A stretch of 64,000 nucleotides of DNA from Fennellomyces sp. T-0311 (taxonomy: Eukaryota; Mucoromycota; Mucoromycetes; Mucorales; Lichtheimiaceae): contig JALLLT010000072.1 of the NCBI GenBank assembly GCA_025266875.1, forward strand, positions 23,501 through 87,500, written 5' to 3'. The notes below the pieces were generated by a model. The model was not told the DNA's origin. It did not search any database and saw only the letters and a list, made by a program, of their open reading frames with translations. Shown in pieces: positions 24,181 through 36,960 of the stretch. The position numbers and the translations under genes are program-made. Within the stretch, counting starts at the first letter, position 1, and every line of letters starts with the position of its first letter.

Positions 24181-25881
24181 ATGAACAGATTCCCAGCCTC
24201 ATTGCCACCAGACATTGTTTTCGACATTCTCTCCTACATTGACCAGAGGGACTGCGTTGAATGTCTGCGCGTGTGCCGCACTTGGTATTCCGAGATCCCA
24301 CTTTACGCCACCGATCTTTGGAAGCGGATCGCGATCTCGCCCGAGTCATGGAAACGAACCAACACTTGCCTGATACGCTGCCTTGGACCTCATGTTACCG
24401 GAGTATCTATTCGCAGTATGAATATAGGCAGCGTACTGAGCAAGCTCAAGGAGAACAATTGTGACATTACGCAGCTTGGTATGTACCTTCTTTTACGTGC
24501 TTAAAAGCATGCGCTGACTATTTCCGATTCAGAAATTGTAAATCGCATTGCACCCTTGAGCCAGCGCATTCAAGACGGCAGCAAGTTCCTTTCCACTATC
24601 CATCCTTTCAACGACGTTCTGAGAAGACTGTGCATCACGGACCACTTTACGGATTTATCTGTGCCGGAGGTGCTACGCCGATTTCCGAGCCTTACTCATC
24701 TGACCCTATTGTTTAACCATCGGTTACATGGTCATCTCTCTGGGCCTATGAAAGTCAATCCCGGCCCTGGGAACAGTTCTCACAACCTTGTGTACCTTCA
24801 CCTGGACGCCGTACTTCATTTCGATGACCGGATCATTCCGCCTCTAAGCCATTGCGCCAAGCTCAAGGTCCTAATTTTGTCAAACGATGGCATCGATACT
24901 GTCCGTACCCCCACCAACCTCAATACCATTTTCCAGCTGTGTCCTCGTTTGAGTCACCTGGCATGGAATGATTACCACCTCCCAGATATTGATGTGGATC
25001 CCTTAGTGAAGGGTGAATGGAATACAGTCTTAGCAAGGACGCCCAAAAGTAGCGACGGCCAGGATGGTGCGATTCGGGAGCTCTTATTCCGTGGTGATAT
25101 CAGTGGTGTCGCTACCATGAGCTCCATACTCGCAAAGTCGTCAAACGAGCTCGAGCGCCTAGAGCTTGCCTTCAAGGCCATATCTGAGACTCCTGAAGGG
25201 AACATTCTGTCGCATCTAAACTTCCCCCGATTGAAAACATTGGTTCTCGAAAGTCTGAAGATGGAGGCGAGGGAATGGATCACCTTTCTCTCAGGCTGCA
25301 AGGATATGGAGAGTCTTGCCCTGACAATGTCTAAGGAAGACATACATATGGACACCATGTGTGAAATCATTGGCTCGTTGCAGCAGCTTCGATCCGTGAA
25401 ACTTGACCGAATAGCCGAGCCAAGAAGCATCCACCGAGAAGACATATGGAACAACATTACGGTCCTTTCAAGAAGCCGACTTCAAAATCTAGAGCTCAAC
25501 GGCCTATCACTTATGGACAGTGGATTATTGGACTTGTGCGATATACCAACCTTAAAAGAACTGTCCCTGTCGATAATGCCGGATATCAGTCACATTAGCC
25601 ACGAAGGACTACTTACATTTGCTGGCAAATTGAAAGCCAGGAGAAGCCGACTGGCGACCCTAAAACTTTCGTTTTTTGTAAATCTGGATGATACTGTTCT
25701 CGAGCGATTCGCACAACTCGAGAACTTATCCCTACTCGTCGTTATATGCAGCTTCCAAATCACCAACGCAGGAGTGAAGACGTTTGTTACTAGCCCTTGC
25801 AATACTGGCATGAAGAAAATGGATACCCGACACTGCTCTTCAATCTCTAGACCGGGGCTCTGGACTGCAGACATGTACTAA
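24181..25881 (+). CDS. F-box/leucine-rich-repeat protein
   Basis: Exon 1 (24181-24478) and exon 2 (24533-25881) join through a 54-nt phase-1 intron (GTATGT donor, TTCAG acceptor), giving 548 residues. The F-box is at the very N-terminus, residues 5-48: SLPPDIVFDILSYIDQRDC, ECLRVCRTWY and LWKRI, the canonical F-box order. Irregular leucine-rich repeats fill the rest (LTHLTLLF, LKVLILSNDGI, LERLELAFK, LENLSLLV). F-box/LRR proteins recruit substrates to SCF (Skp1-cullin) ubiquitin ligases. Codon use is GC-richer than the surrounding AT-rich DNA, and the reading frame is clean. It lacks the TPR part, so it is a different subfamily from the gene at 14472. The substrate is unknown. Confidence 0.85.
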
Positions 25882-26224
25882 CAACCTTCGTATTACTATT
25901 TATATATATTGTATCGCTTTGTGCAATTGGACTCATTGCACCACAGAAAACTTATGGGCGGTTTAATAAAGTACGTATCAAGATTGCCTTCATTTTACGA
26001 CGCAGGGTCCAAACGGGAAAAAATGGTCATGTGCTTATGAAACGCGTGTAACCAGCCACAAGATAATTTTTTGCGTTTGACCTTCTGCATATGCTTACAC
26101 ATATGCTTCCGTAGTTTCAAAAATCAAGTCTCGTTACACTGCAGCCGAGCTGAAATGCTCTGAAGAAATTGACTACAAGGATGCAACACAGCAGCATGAG
26201 CTACCGATTCCTTCGTAGGATGGG
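25882..26224. other. Intergenic, 3' flank of the F-box gene
   Basis: AT-rich DNA between the F-box gene and a TPR-F-box remnant. No gene or repeat is supported. Confidence 0.5.
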
Positions 26225-26560
26225 GTGACAAATTACATTTATCAGTTTAAAGGATTCCTCTCGATGGAAGAAATATACAAGCAACTAGTCAACTCAAGAG
26301 CCATGAGCGGACAAGGTCAGTATGTTTTACGCGCTAAGCTAGAAAAGGAATTACAGCTCCAGATGTTTGTTCCACACGATATCTGGTGCTCCATATATCA
26401 ACGCCTTGAGCTTCGTGACCTTCCGCGGTGTGCAGGTGTTTCCAAGACATGGTCATATATCCCAACCTGACATATTGTTTCTGAATTCTATTGGCCTGAT
26501 ATACGAAGAAATATGACTTCCCCGGACGCTAAAGCATTTCTATCGGTAGAAGGAACTTGA
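26225..26560 (+). pseudogene. Remnant of a TPR-F-box gene
   Basis: One frame reads through the end of a TPR-like region and an F-box that aligns with the intact gene at 14472: FVPHDIWCSIYQRLELRDLP-RCAGVSKTW here against LLPYDILCIIFGMLEFRDLL-RCTGVCQGW there. A TGA follows at once. The same frame continues past it with SEFYWPDIRRNM, equivalent to DWPEFWRQL in the intact copy, and then stops again. No LRR part can be found downstream. It is therefore a truncated relic with an in-frame stop. A short functional F-box-only protein is possible but less likely. Confidence 0.65.
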
Positions 26561-28410
26561 TGCTGAACAATAGGGGTGGAAGATCAAAAATTCAACTGCC
26601 CAATGTTTTATACTAGGTTTCAGACAGAGTGAACGGTATCTGTAAGCGTATGCTCGATTATGTGTATATTGAATTTCATTAGCAGAGTATTAATGATGCT
26701 ATTGATGTGCGCCATCAATTGGTCGGTCATGATGTATCTAGTAAATTGGCAGATAACGGTGCATGAGATTTCCGTAGTTTCGAACCAGCGTTATACTACT
26801 ACTGTGGATCCATCAATCTTAGAAGTGCTTCTCTGTCTTTCTACCTACGATGTCCAAATCCGAAAGCAATACTGAGCTCGATTATAGTACTGATACTGGT
26901 GTCCCATCTATCACTGTAAAAAATCCTAGTGTAACATAAAATTATACAAAGTCTTGTGTCGTATCCTGACATACCAGTCATCTATTGTCTACATACCTTT
27001 CCATCTCAGCCTTTGTTACATCCGTTCCTTTATTTCGACATCAACAACCGCACAGTTATCTATTGGCCTGTTCACTGACTTGTGCGTGAGTCAGAGACCT
27101 TGATCTGGGTTCAGACTTCAAGAAGGACCATTCACGTTAACTCAGTCTCTGCATGATTATCCGCTCCTTCGTAATAAGGCAGTATGGTCCTTAGGGATTA
27201 CGGCGATAACACGGATTCGGCTCTGATAGAAAAGCATTCACCTTCTCCGTCCCGACTCATCGTCATTATAAATAGAGAGTAGTTTTCTTCAATAAAATAT
27301 AATCTTATTTTGGTCTCGCCATTCTAAAGCCTTTCCTCGTTGAAGCGATACCACATCTTGTAAAATCCTGTGTAAACTGCCATTTTACAAGAAATCTTTT
27401 TACAGTTTATAGACCGACCAGCAGTTTTACAGACATGGATAGCAAGATACTATGTTCAAACCATCCCTACGTATTTCTCACTGCTTTACCTGAACGTTTT
27501 CGATGGCTACCATTGTCAACCACTGTATAATATCTTCTTATCTGCGGTAGTACCTAAGCCAAGAAATTCTTACATCGAAGTCGCACTGGTGCCGGAGAGC
27601 ATACCCTCGCTACAGTGCATTTACATACACAACACGATACCAAATTTAGTATAGAACTTGATTCTGACAACAACGCAATATCCATTGAGATGATACTTAT
27701 GGACGAACGCAATGGAAAGGTAGACAATGATCGTTTGTTGAATGGTATATGTGAATAGAAATGGTCAAGATAAATCTGTAAAATGCTTTAGCGTCAAAAA
27801 GGCTAAGTATTTCACCAATTTAAAAAAAAAATACGCATGTGCACTATAGATTCATTGGCATTTATGCTTACGAAGAGGAGCAAGACCTTATTTAAACATC
27901 ATCTGATTGATGGGATTCAGTTGATTTAAAAGTGTGGTCGTGAGTATCGTTCCCGGTATTATTTCTCACGATATCAAGTTATTGCTTGATTCCTTACCGA
28001 TATATGCTGACTTTATTCATTGCAATAACATGGTATGTCATATACAGATTACTAAAAACCGATACGTCCAAACGAATGAGCGTTCAACCATAGAGTACGA
28101 AACAGCGATCATGTGACCAATTTTGCATGACAAAATCATCTTACCATGAGGATCATATTTCAACTTTTTCACGTATTACATCTTTTCTACACCATACGTG
28201 TGTAACTTTATTGGATCGTACGATGCTATTGTCCAGGAATCGCCGTTGTCCAAGCATCAGACTCTTACCTGTAAGGTTATCCTAAAATACGAATACAACA
28301 CCACCACGGAAGGATAACCAAGTTATTTATTGACCATCCAATTTCGTAATAAGCCATACGACTTTTTATAAATTACAAAATGCTACAGAGTATAGCAAAA
28401 CTAGCTATCA
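26561..28410. other. AT-rich spacer with possible coding relics
   Basis: No intact gene. Around 27420-27770 several short open stretches in different frames look protein-like (for example HPYVFLTALPERFRWLPL and FSIELDSDNNAISIEMILM), so a heavily mutated gene may lie here. No family was recognised. The frame at 27934-28116 has no support. Confidence 0.35.
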
Positions 28411-30228
28411 ATGACGAAAAGTCATGACCGGAAAAAGCTCAACATAGCGAACGAAGACAAGTCTATAGCACACCACATCAGCAAACGGATACTTGGCTTC
28501 TGGAAAAAATTACCATGAACAAGGTCTATATGTGACAGCATTGGACGTATATCAATGCGTTCTATGTAATGTACTGCAATATAACCCCAAACACCCTCAA
28601 CTACAACAAGAAGTACAGCAAGTTTCAGTCATACTCTCGGAAATTCAGCATAATCTTTACACGATTTCATACGATGTCTGTGAATTGGTTTTCCGATACC
28701 TTGAGATCAAGGACAAATGGCGATGTGCCATACTTTGCAAACAATTGTGTACTATTATTGGAAACTTGCCAAAGTTCTGGGTTCAATTTATCCAACTGGT
28801 GCAAACCAGCCGACCAGGGAGAATCTACGGATTACCTCCTGTCACGCCAGGAGACTTTGTTCTTGATATGTCTCATTACTACACTTCGGACGATGAGATA
28901 CTTCCGTTTCTGGGATATTGGAATGATCATAGCATCAGAAAATTATGTAAATTTGACTCTTTCTTGGAAAAAGTTCAACCGCTAACAAATGCTTTAAAGT
29001 TATCCAACAATTGTTTGCTTTTGATGCGAATTCAAGTTTGGTGATACCAGTGATACATTCAATGATCATATTGCTAAAACAAGTGGAATTTCTTGGGTAC
29101 AAATTTCATGCTTCCGCCTCGCTTAATGGCCTTCGGGTTCTCGCTCCACTTTGGAACATCTGTCAATTATGTCCAAGTCAGCGGAAACCGAGTCAATGCT
29201 AATCAAGCCAATATTATCGCCAGAATACGAAACCTAATCAACCGAAATATCGATATAGCGTAACTGCTCAATGCTGTTTTCTTCCCATAAAATCATCCAG
29301 ATTACGTTTTACAAACAGCGAAGAAGGAAAACATCGAATCGTCGACATTGGGTCATACTACAGCATTGTGCGCCAATGTCCATCCTTGGAGCAATCGTTT
29401 TTAGGAATCGGTGGGCTTCCATATCAGGGCCACTGCACTTAACTTCCTGCTACTCAAATCGGCCGTCATGACAAGCACAGGCGTGTTGGAGCTTCCTAAA
29501 GATGTAACGATTCGACTTGACGAAGGAGAACCGGTTCGGTCATCGTTGGAAGGACCCCATACATTTATGTGTCCTGTTCTATTTGGGGAGAACTGTACAA
29601 AGCCTTGGAACTTCTCTACACGAACTGTCATGGCGCGTTACTTGGTTGCGTTGCGAAATCGGTTACTACAGATTACCACGTCTTCGGGAATTACACTTCA
29701 TAGTTGTAGAAGAAGAATCTCGTATGTTTTCAGATCGTATCGAACGACCACATACTATATCAACATTGGAAGCACTTTTCTCGGGGTTGCCCATCGCTTA
29801 AAGTGATAGAGATCAGATACATCTACAGTGGATCGATGCTTTCAAAACACTTTACAACGCGTGACACTTTTCCGCTACCTGACGGAGCGGTACTCATGGC
29901 CATTGCAAAAGGATGTCCATTACTTCCCCAATTGAAGATTACCAGGCAATATCATTGCACATCCGATATATTACATGAGCTTGATGTGACTGGAAGCTCC
30001 AAACTCATCTGTCTGGAAGTCGATATGGAGCAACGGAATATACCCACACTTCTAGACAAGCTTGCTGCTTTACAAGTACTGCATCTTCGCAACGATCACA
30101 TGAGTCAAGTAGATCCATTGCCTCGAGCTGATGATGCGATCATCCGGCGTGTCCTTCATGGCCGACGGGATTTCCTCACAATGGTATTTGAGTATACTAC
30201 ACATGCTTGGTCGTTCAATGCTATCTAG
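28411..30228 (+). pseudogene. Frameshifted TPR-F-box-LRR gene
   Basis: This is a full-length but broken relative of the gene at 14472. An ATG at 28411 opens one frame, but the TPR part (NGYLASGKNYHEQGLY) is in the next frame, so a shift lies between. The F-box follows near 28660-28750. The intron after the conserved KL pair is kept (28947-28999; 57 nt in the intact gene). The LRR part is scattered over three frames: VRQCPSLEQSFLGIGG with a stop soon after, LRELHFIVVEEESRMF, then from 29803 a clean 140-codon C-terminal stretch (YIYSGS..., ICLEVDMEQRNIPTLLDKL) that matches LIYLEIDVERKIILPLIQR of the intact copy. At least one break, near 29790, looks like a one-base insertion. Stable expression as one protein seems impossible. 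Confidence 0.8.
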
Positions 30229-32530
30229 CATATTTAATAGCTATGAAGATCTTGTTTCAATATTACTTGTACGTATTAAGGGAAAAGATTGTGCTAAAGA
30301 TTAAGCGTTTGTTCGACTAGTGATTGATCGAGTGATTGTTCAGCACTTGATCATCAGGAAAAGTATCTACGATAATTCCCGTATATCAATATAACGTTGA
30401 TGAAGCACTACCGAAAGCATCTCACAGCAGCACAGCGGATCGATTGGCGCACGTTCATCCAATACTAAGCCTACCTACGATCCTTTCCATTTAAAGAGTT
30501 ACCATTTACTGCGATCTACTCAGCAGAAATACCATACCGAGTATAGCATACGAATTCATACTCATGGCCATGCGCTTTACCATAGCGGTACGAATCCTAT
30601 TTCATGGAGAAAGATGATTACAGCGCTCCAAAATATTTTTAGAAGTTTTCAGCAAACAAATATTCCCTTCGGTATCTGTGATTAGGCGCAGGCATTGTGC
30701 GTTTCAAGGGCCCAAGTTCTGAAACCTTGGCCAGCAAAGTGGAGGGGTTCATCGAGTGCATACAGGAATTAAATCGTGAAGCAATGTCCGAAAGTTAAAT
30801 GGGCAAATGTCAGCAAGAGTTAATCGTGGGCAAGTGTTTTAGAGTATGTGTCTTCTCACAAGTAACTGAGCTGCATACAATATGCACAAGTTTCAAGTTT
30901 TAAAGCCGGCTTGGGTTGAGGCAAGCCGCGCAGCCACTGTCAATCTGTTTTAGGAAAGTGTAGGATGATGCATTGCGTAACATCTTGACCGTGCGTTGGG
31001 AAGGAAAAAGCCCCGCTGAAATCCATGTCTCAACAAATAGGCGCTGACATGTGAACATGTCTGATCCTATTATAGATATTTGCCTATTAATGCAAACGAA
31101 AACAGTGACGCCCATCAATCCGATGATCTAAATGATTTGCAGGGGAAGGAAGTGTATACGTTTGCTGCTTGGCAAAGCGGTTGCTATCCATAGAAACAAA
31201 CTTTGCCACCAAATATGGTTACACTTGCAAATGTGGTGCAGTCGATAAGCTACATGAGTTTTTTACTGCGAATATATGATCTAGACTAAGCCCATTGCAC
31301 ATTAATCTACAAATTGCGATAAAATGTATGGCGACCCGAGGTTGGGTAAAAGAAACGTGGCGATAATGTATCGAACAGCTGTGCTACCAGAAATTAATAA
31401 ACTTGTTGGAAGGACGAATTTAATAAAAATCACGGAATGAGTTGGCAAATATTCTCACGATGCGCTACGTTGCATATTCGTTCATCCAGCATGCCAGCGC
31501 TCGTAATTATAGGCACACATTTGCTTGGCTTGCATCAAGAGAAAGAGAAGCGACTTGTGAGGTTAGGGTCGTCACAGATGTGTTTGGTACCAATATATCA
31601 CACATGAAAGTGACGCAGTCTGATCCATAAACAAGGGTAACCCGATCAGAAAAACAAATGAATTAAAAATGATCATCATTGTTGAAAAAAAGCCAGAATA
31701 TTCATCAAGTGATGAAACATACACGGTCGGGATCGTATAGTATACGAACATTTTGGAAGGGGTGGTGGGATCAGATCAGAAAAGTTATGATCAACCCACT
31801 TTCTCCCCCCTTCCTAATCCTTTCGTCTCCTTCAGGAAGCGGCGGACACCGCCACGAAAGAGAGTTGTGTGAGTGTGTTGTTTGACGCCACCCTCATGCA
31901 TATCTCTCACTCAATGCGCGTGCCTGCTGATCCGAAGTCGAGAAATCGGGTGACTCCCAATTTGGGTGTTGGTGGCCATCAGCCGATTATTGCAGTTCGG
32001 ATAAAAATAGCATGCGACTTGGAGTTGAGTATGTGTATGCGCGCAATGGAAGAAAATGTTGGATATAGGAGAGGTGGCTATACTTTTTTCTAACACGGAG
32101 TACGTTGCCTTTTTGTTGGTTAGTCCAACAAAGGAGAGGGTGAGTGAGAAAAAAAATTGACGGCAACAGGTCCCAGACAAGTGAGCGACAATATCTACCT
32201 TTCCTATTGGCCGCCTTTTCTCGTACCACACCCATCCCCTTTGTTGACGGGTCGTACCACCCATAGGACAAAGAGAGGAAAGGAAGAAAGGATCGCGTGA
32301 GCCAGGTGACGTCTATTATCTGCCCCCTCGCCTTCTTGCTTAACTTTGCAGCCCCAAACAAGGCTGCTCCTCTGGTACAGTAACCTAATATGGAGTTGCA
32401 ACTGTGGGAGAACACTCAAGTGTGTTTTTTTTTCATCCCCCGTCAACTTATATAGATCCTTTCATCTTTCGTCTCTTTTCTTCTTTTCCTTTGTTGTCAT
32501 CTTTTTTTTACCCCTCGCTTGCTATACACG
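30229..32530. other. Intergenic, ending in the FHA-RING promoter
   Basis: No supported gene. The final 150 bases before 32531 are pyrimidine-rich (CTTTTC tracts), typical of a fungal promoter/5' leader. GA- and CT-rich patches occur near 31800-32300. Overlapping minus-strand frames at 31911-32446 show no domain and share no splice structure. Confidence 0.5.
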
Positions 32531-34090
32531 ATGGCTGATTTCATCTGCCTTGCAGTGGCATCACAATACCCTGAACATACCGCCGAGCCCGCATCGTCGT
32601 CCTCGTTTCGCTTGAACGCTTCTTCCCTTTTGGGCCGCCGCCAATCCAAATGCTCCGAGATGCAGCATACTGTAGACGAGAATGTCTCGATGCACGTCCG
32701 CATCGTCCCCAGCATAGACAATCCACGACGTTCTCTTATCTTTGATGTTGTGGATCGACAGCTCAAAGCTGGCACCGTGGTCAAGATTGGCCGGTTTACG
32801 GATCGATCCATTACCAACAACCACATTTCCTTCAAGAGCAAAGTCGTTTCGCGGACTCACTGCGAAATCTGGCTTGATGCTGAAGATGGCAAGGTAATTG
32901 TATTTTATCAGCAGATCACACGCTGAAGGTGCTCATGTGTTTTGATATGAAAATATAGCTTTATATTCGGGATACTAAATCATCTTCAGGCACATTTGTC
33001 AATCACAGTCGATTAAGTGGTGCAAATCAAGAAAGCCGTCCCGTAGAAATCCATGATGGAGACATTGTTCAACTGGGAGTAGACTATCAAGGCGGCGTGG
33101 AGGAAATGTACCGAGCAGTCAAGATGCGCTTTGAACTGAATCGCCGCCCCCAGCAGCTGTTCAATTCATCCACATTCAAGCAACTTGTCCAGAAAGAGGA
33201 GGATGAGGATCACGGACATAGCGTTGACGAATGCTGCATCTGCTTGTACGCCATGGCTCCTTTCCAGGCACTTTTCGTGGCCCCTTGCTGCCATACCTAT
33301 CACTTCAAATGCATCAGACCCCTTCTGGAAAGCTACCCTGGCTTTCAGTGCCCGCTCTGTCGCACGTATTCCGATCTGGAAGCCAGCGTCGAGGAAGTTA
33401 CATCGGATGATCCACAACCTACCGACACAACACCTGTTCAACAGCACGACGAAGAAGAAGCTAGATCAGGAGATCCATCATATCATCCAGACCCCTTGGA
33501 TACCACCCTTGTGCTTTCACCCTCAAACCTGTCGGGAATCCTGTCAAACCCGTCGTCGCCATCAGGTAATTGATCACTCTATTTTGCGGGAGATGATTCG
33601 CAAGGAGGATATATAGTTTAACAATCATATGTTTTTTTATTATTATTAAGGTCAACAAGAGGAACAACATCAAGTAGCGGAAGGTCCACGTCCGGAAGGA
33701 ACGACGACACGTAGAAACTCGGAACATCAACGAAGAAACACAGCCACCAACTTTGTCGACAAGTTGAAAATGGCATTTTCATCATCTGAAAAGAAAGAAA
33801 AGCATCAGCAACAACGACGTCGATCCACGATAAGACCATTGTCGTATCCGAATCTTTGGCGACGGGACGATTCGGAGAACGAAGAAGATGAATCTGATGA
33901 TCGGCCGCAGGCAGCTGGATCATCTCCTTCGTCATCATCGTGTGCTTCACCGTCATCCAGCCCTCCTCACCCATCCGCCGGTCTTTTAACACGCACGCTA
34001 TCCGCCCAGTCCAGCAGTAGTCCTCCTCATCTTGCCGATATTGCTGAAGAATCAACTACCGAATTATCAAGGCCTGTTACCATGAATTAG
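32531..34090 (+). CDS. FHA-RING E3 ubiquitin ligase (Dma1/Dma2 type)
   Basis: Three exons, 32531-32893, 32959-33565 and 33651-34090, give 469 residues. The FHA domain lies at about 75-175: VKIGRFTDR, SKVVSRTHCEIW, SSSGTFVN and DGDIVQLG, with the phosphothreonine-binding GR, S-R-H and N residues in place. A C3HC4/C3H2C3-type RING follows at about 213-256: CCICLYAMAPFQALFVAPC, CHTYHFKCI and CPLC. FHA-then-RING is the layout of S. pombe Dma1 and S. cerevisiae Dma1/2, ligases that act in the spindle-position and septation checkpoints. The C-terminal tail is Ser/Pro-rich and disordered and longer than in those proteins. The first intron falls inside the FHA domain. The ATG at 32531 follows a pyrimidine tract and is the only in-frame start before the domain. 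Confidence 0.9.
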
Positions 34091-34349
34091 TCTTTTTCCC
34101 CCCTTTCACTGTATTATATTATCATCTCGTTATCTCACATTGCCCCTCCCTTCACAAACTCCCTTTTTTTCTTTCTTTCTCGATATGCTGTAATTACTCT
34201 GCTCACACATTTTTTTCTGTGCCGATTAACATTGTCCACAAGAAAATAATAATAATCTCTCGTTCTTCCTTTTTTGATAATGCTTTCTCTATTTAGTAGG
34301 ATGTATTATGTACAATTTTTGTGTAATGTATGAGAGGGGGTATGCAAAA

Positions 34350-36696
34350 TCACGTCTTTTTCTTTTTCCTTTGCCGTGTAGTTGGTCCTGCTGTTAGACT
34401 ATCCGCACTGGTGATAGCAAACTCGCTAGCATGGTCGTAGGTGCGCTTCATTGGCTTCTTTGGCTTTTCCTTTTTGTTGTTCATGCCTGGCATTCGTTCC
34501 TGCTTGGCATCCTTTTTCTTCTTTCCTTTGCTGGTTTCCTGGAGCTTGGATGGTGCCTCACGTAACGCAAATGACTTTGCCATATGACCTAGGTGGAGCT
34601 TCCTGACATGGAAGATATGCTTTTCTGCAGCAGCGTGCGTTGCATAGGCTCGCATGCTGGACCAATAAGCTTTGCGCGCCAACAAGACATTCTACCCACA
34701 CCAACATTACATGAGGTCATGCATCTTTTGCATGTGTATCAAACTTTACCTCTTCATTCTGCAAAACATATTGCTCCATCTTGTTTTGAAGGTCCTGCGC
34801 TGGTGTTTGGTAATCCGCCTTGGGTGAAAGCGACGATAAGATGTTCTCGAAGGTGACTGGTTCGGGATAAAGCGCTTGTGCCTTCAGAATGTCCAGATAC
34901 TCCATTTCGCTGGGAAGGAGAAACAGCGCTGCACTACCTGCCTTTCCCAGACGGGCTGTGCGACCCACACGATGCACATAATCTTTCAGGTCGGTGGGAG
35001 GATCATACTGGATAATGCGGTCCACGTCAGGCATATCCAAACCGCGTGCAGCAACATCTGTACATAACAGGACGCCCGATGACGTCTGGCTGAACTGGGT
35101 ATATGACTGTGTACGTGCTTTTTGATCCAGCTCACCATGCAATCGGAACACAGGGACATCGCCCAACAAATGGCTCATCAAGTATCCCAAGTCCATCTCG
35201 TCAACATCCATCTTTTTCTTCTCGTCAACCTTGCCCATGATCTTGTTCAAAGCCTTGCTCATCACCTTATCTTCATCGTTATCGTCATCATCGTCCTTGT
35301 CGTCGTCCTCCTGTTGTTGTTTGCCCGCATTGCCAAATAGGGTGTAATGGAAATCCACAGAGTCACAGCAGGATAAAAATACAATGACCTTGCTTGTCTT
35401 GGCTCGTTTACGTTGCGCATCCCAAAAACAGGAACGAATCAACGTCGCAAGTGTAACAAGTCGCAGTTTGGCGGGTGTAATAGTGTATGTCTGCTTCAAC
35501 TGGTTGGGCGTTGAATACTTTTCCGTTGTTGTCTTGTCCTCCATTGTTTCGTCAGTGCCGCTGATAAATACCGGACGATCCAATGCCACGCCCGCCAAAT
35601 GCTTGACATCGTCTCGAAGCGTTGCAGAGCATAGCACCGTTTGTCGCTTGCTGGGCCAAAACTTGGTCTTAAGCGCGGCTTCGAACTTGGGCTCGGGTGC
35701 TTGCTTTGTACGTTCATCGATGATCTTCATAATCTTGGTCAGCGTCTCTTCGAATCCAAGATCCAACAAGCGATCGGCTTCGTCGAGGATAAGCCAACGT
35801 AACTGACGAACATTGAAACTTTGAGTGTTCTCCAAATGATCCAACAAACGACCGGGAGTGCTGACAAGCACATTCACACCTTTGCGCAGTCGAGCCTTTT
35901 CCTTGTTTTTGTTTTCACCACCAATCAGCATGCCCGGAACGATCCAGTGCAACCGACGCACGTCTTGCGATCTAGGCACGTTCACCAGCTTGGATAAGAC
36001 TTGAGTGACTTGCTGAGCCAATTCACGGGTAGGCGTCAAAACGATGGCCACCGTTCCAATGGAACGATCACCAAATCCAGCATAGTCACTGGTCACAGTC
36101 GATGCTTGCAACAATCGGTTTACGACCGGCAATAAATACGTCAACGTCTTGCCTGAACCTGTTTCGGCTTGAACGACAGCATCCACGTCGTGATCCGGGA
36201 TAGTTGCGTTGAGTACAGTACGCGAAGGTCCCAGCAGTGTTGGAATGGCCTTTCTTTGAACATTCGTAGGTGCTTCGACACTTAATTTGTTGCCGAGAAG
36301 AGTGCAGAGATCTGTCTCGATGCCCAAACCCGTGAACGTTGTGCTGTCTGCAACAGGTGCGTTGCTGGGAATGTCGCTCACTTTCTTTTTGTTTTTCGTC
36401 AATGGCTGTCTGATCTCGGGGTTGGACGTAAAGATCGACGAAAGAACTTGGTTTCTTCCATGAACAAGTTTGTTCTGGATCGATGATTGTTGATCTTGTT
36501 GCTGATCGCTGTTCGACTTTTCTACAGGCTTTGCGATTGCTGGCTTTGCAACGACTGGCTTTGCAACAACCGATTTTGCAATAACCGGTTTCGATGTTGT
36601 CGAGGCAACAGACTTCTTCTTGCGAAACGCGACGCTGGCCTTCTTGACATTTGGCTTGCCAAAGTTGATCAGCAACCCGTCGTCTTCCTCTGCCAT
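34350..36696 (-). CDS. DBP7: DEAD-box RNA helicase Dbp7 (DDX31)
   Basis: Two exons, 36696-34750 and 34691-34350, with a 58-nt phase-0 intron, give 762 residues. Dbp7 works in the nucleolus on early 60S ribosomal subunit assembly. The helicase core is complete: Q-motif phenylalanine and glutamine (about 121-147), AETGSGKT (177-184), PTRELA, STPGR, DEAD (305-308), SAT (357-359), ARGLD and [11 protein letters not shown]. The exon 2 motifs AYATH and [16 protein letters not shown] are the C-terminal signature that marks DDX31/Dbp7 rather than other DEAD-box proteins. An acidic Asp/Glu insert lies within the second RecA domain. The lysine-rich C-terminus probably carries the nucleolar signal. The N-terminal leader has several VAKP units in tandem. 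Confidence 0.95.
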
Positions 36697-36960
36697 TACG
36701 GAAAAAGTTGATCTAGGGAAAAAGAGTTGTTTGTGAAGAAAATTTTGATTTTTTTTTTAATATGCGCTTGAGATGCATGTATCCAATGCCATGGTAACCT
36801 ATTACTATGGAAACATGCTTAGAGATAGGTATATAGTTATGCTCTTGTCCGCTTATTTATGATGAGTTGGCAGTATTTCGATCATTGTACTCTGCATAAA
36901 CCTCGGTATTTCCTAGTCCAAACATTTTTTTTGACAGCAACTACACCTTTTTCATAGACC
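36697..36960. promoter_or_regulatory. Divergent promoter of DBP7 and NSE1
   Basis: The two start codons face away from each other across 264 bases. The region is AT-rich with T runs and has no other feature. It must carry the promoters and 5' leaders of both genes. No specific factor site was recognised. Confidence 0.6.

Noticed and set aside
24972..25457. 161-codon minus-strand frame
   Set aside because: It is the antisense shadow of the F-box/LRR gene.
32497..32860. Three overlapping minus-strand frames
   Set aside because: They are antisense to the first exon of the FHA-RING gene.
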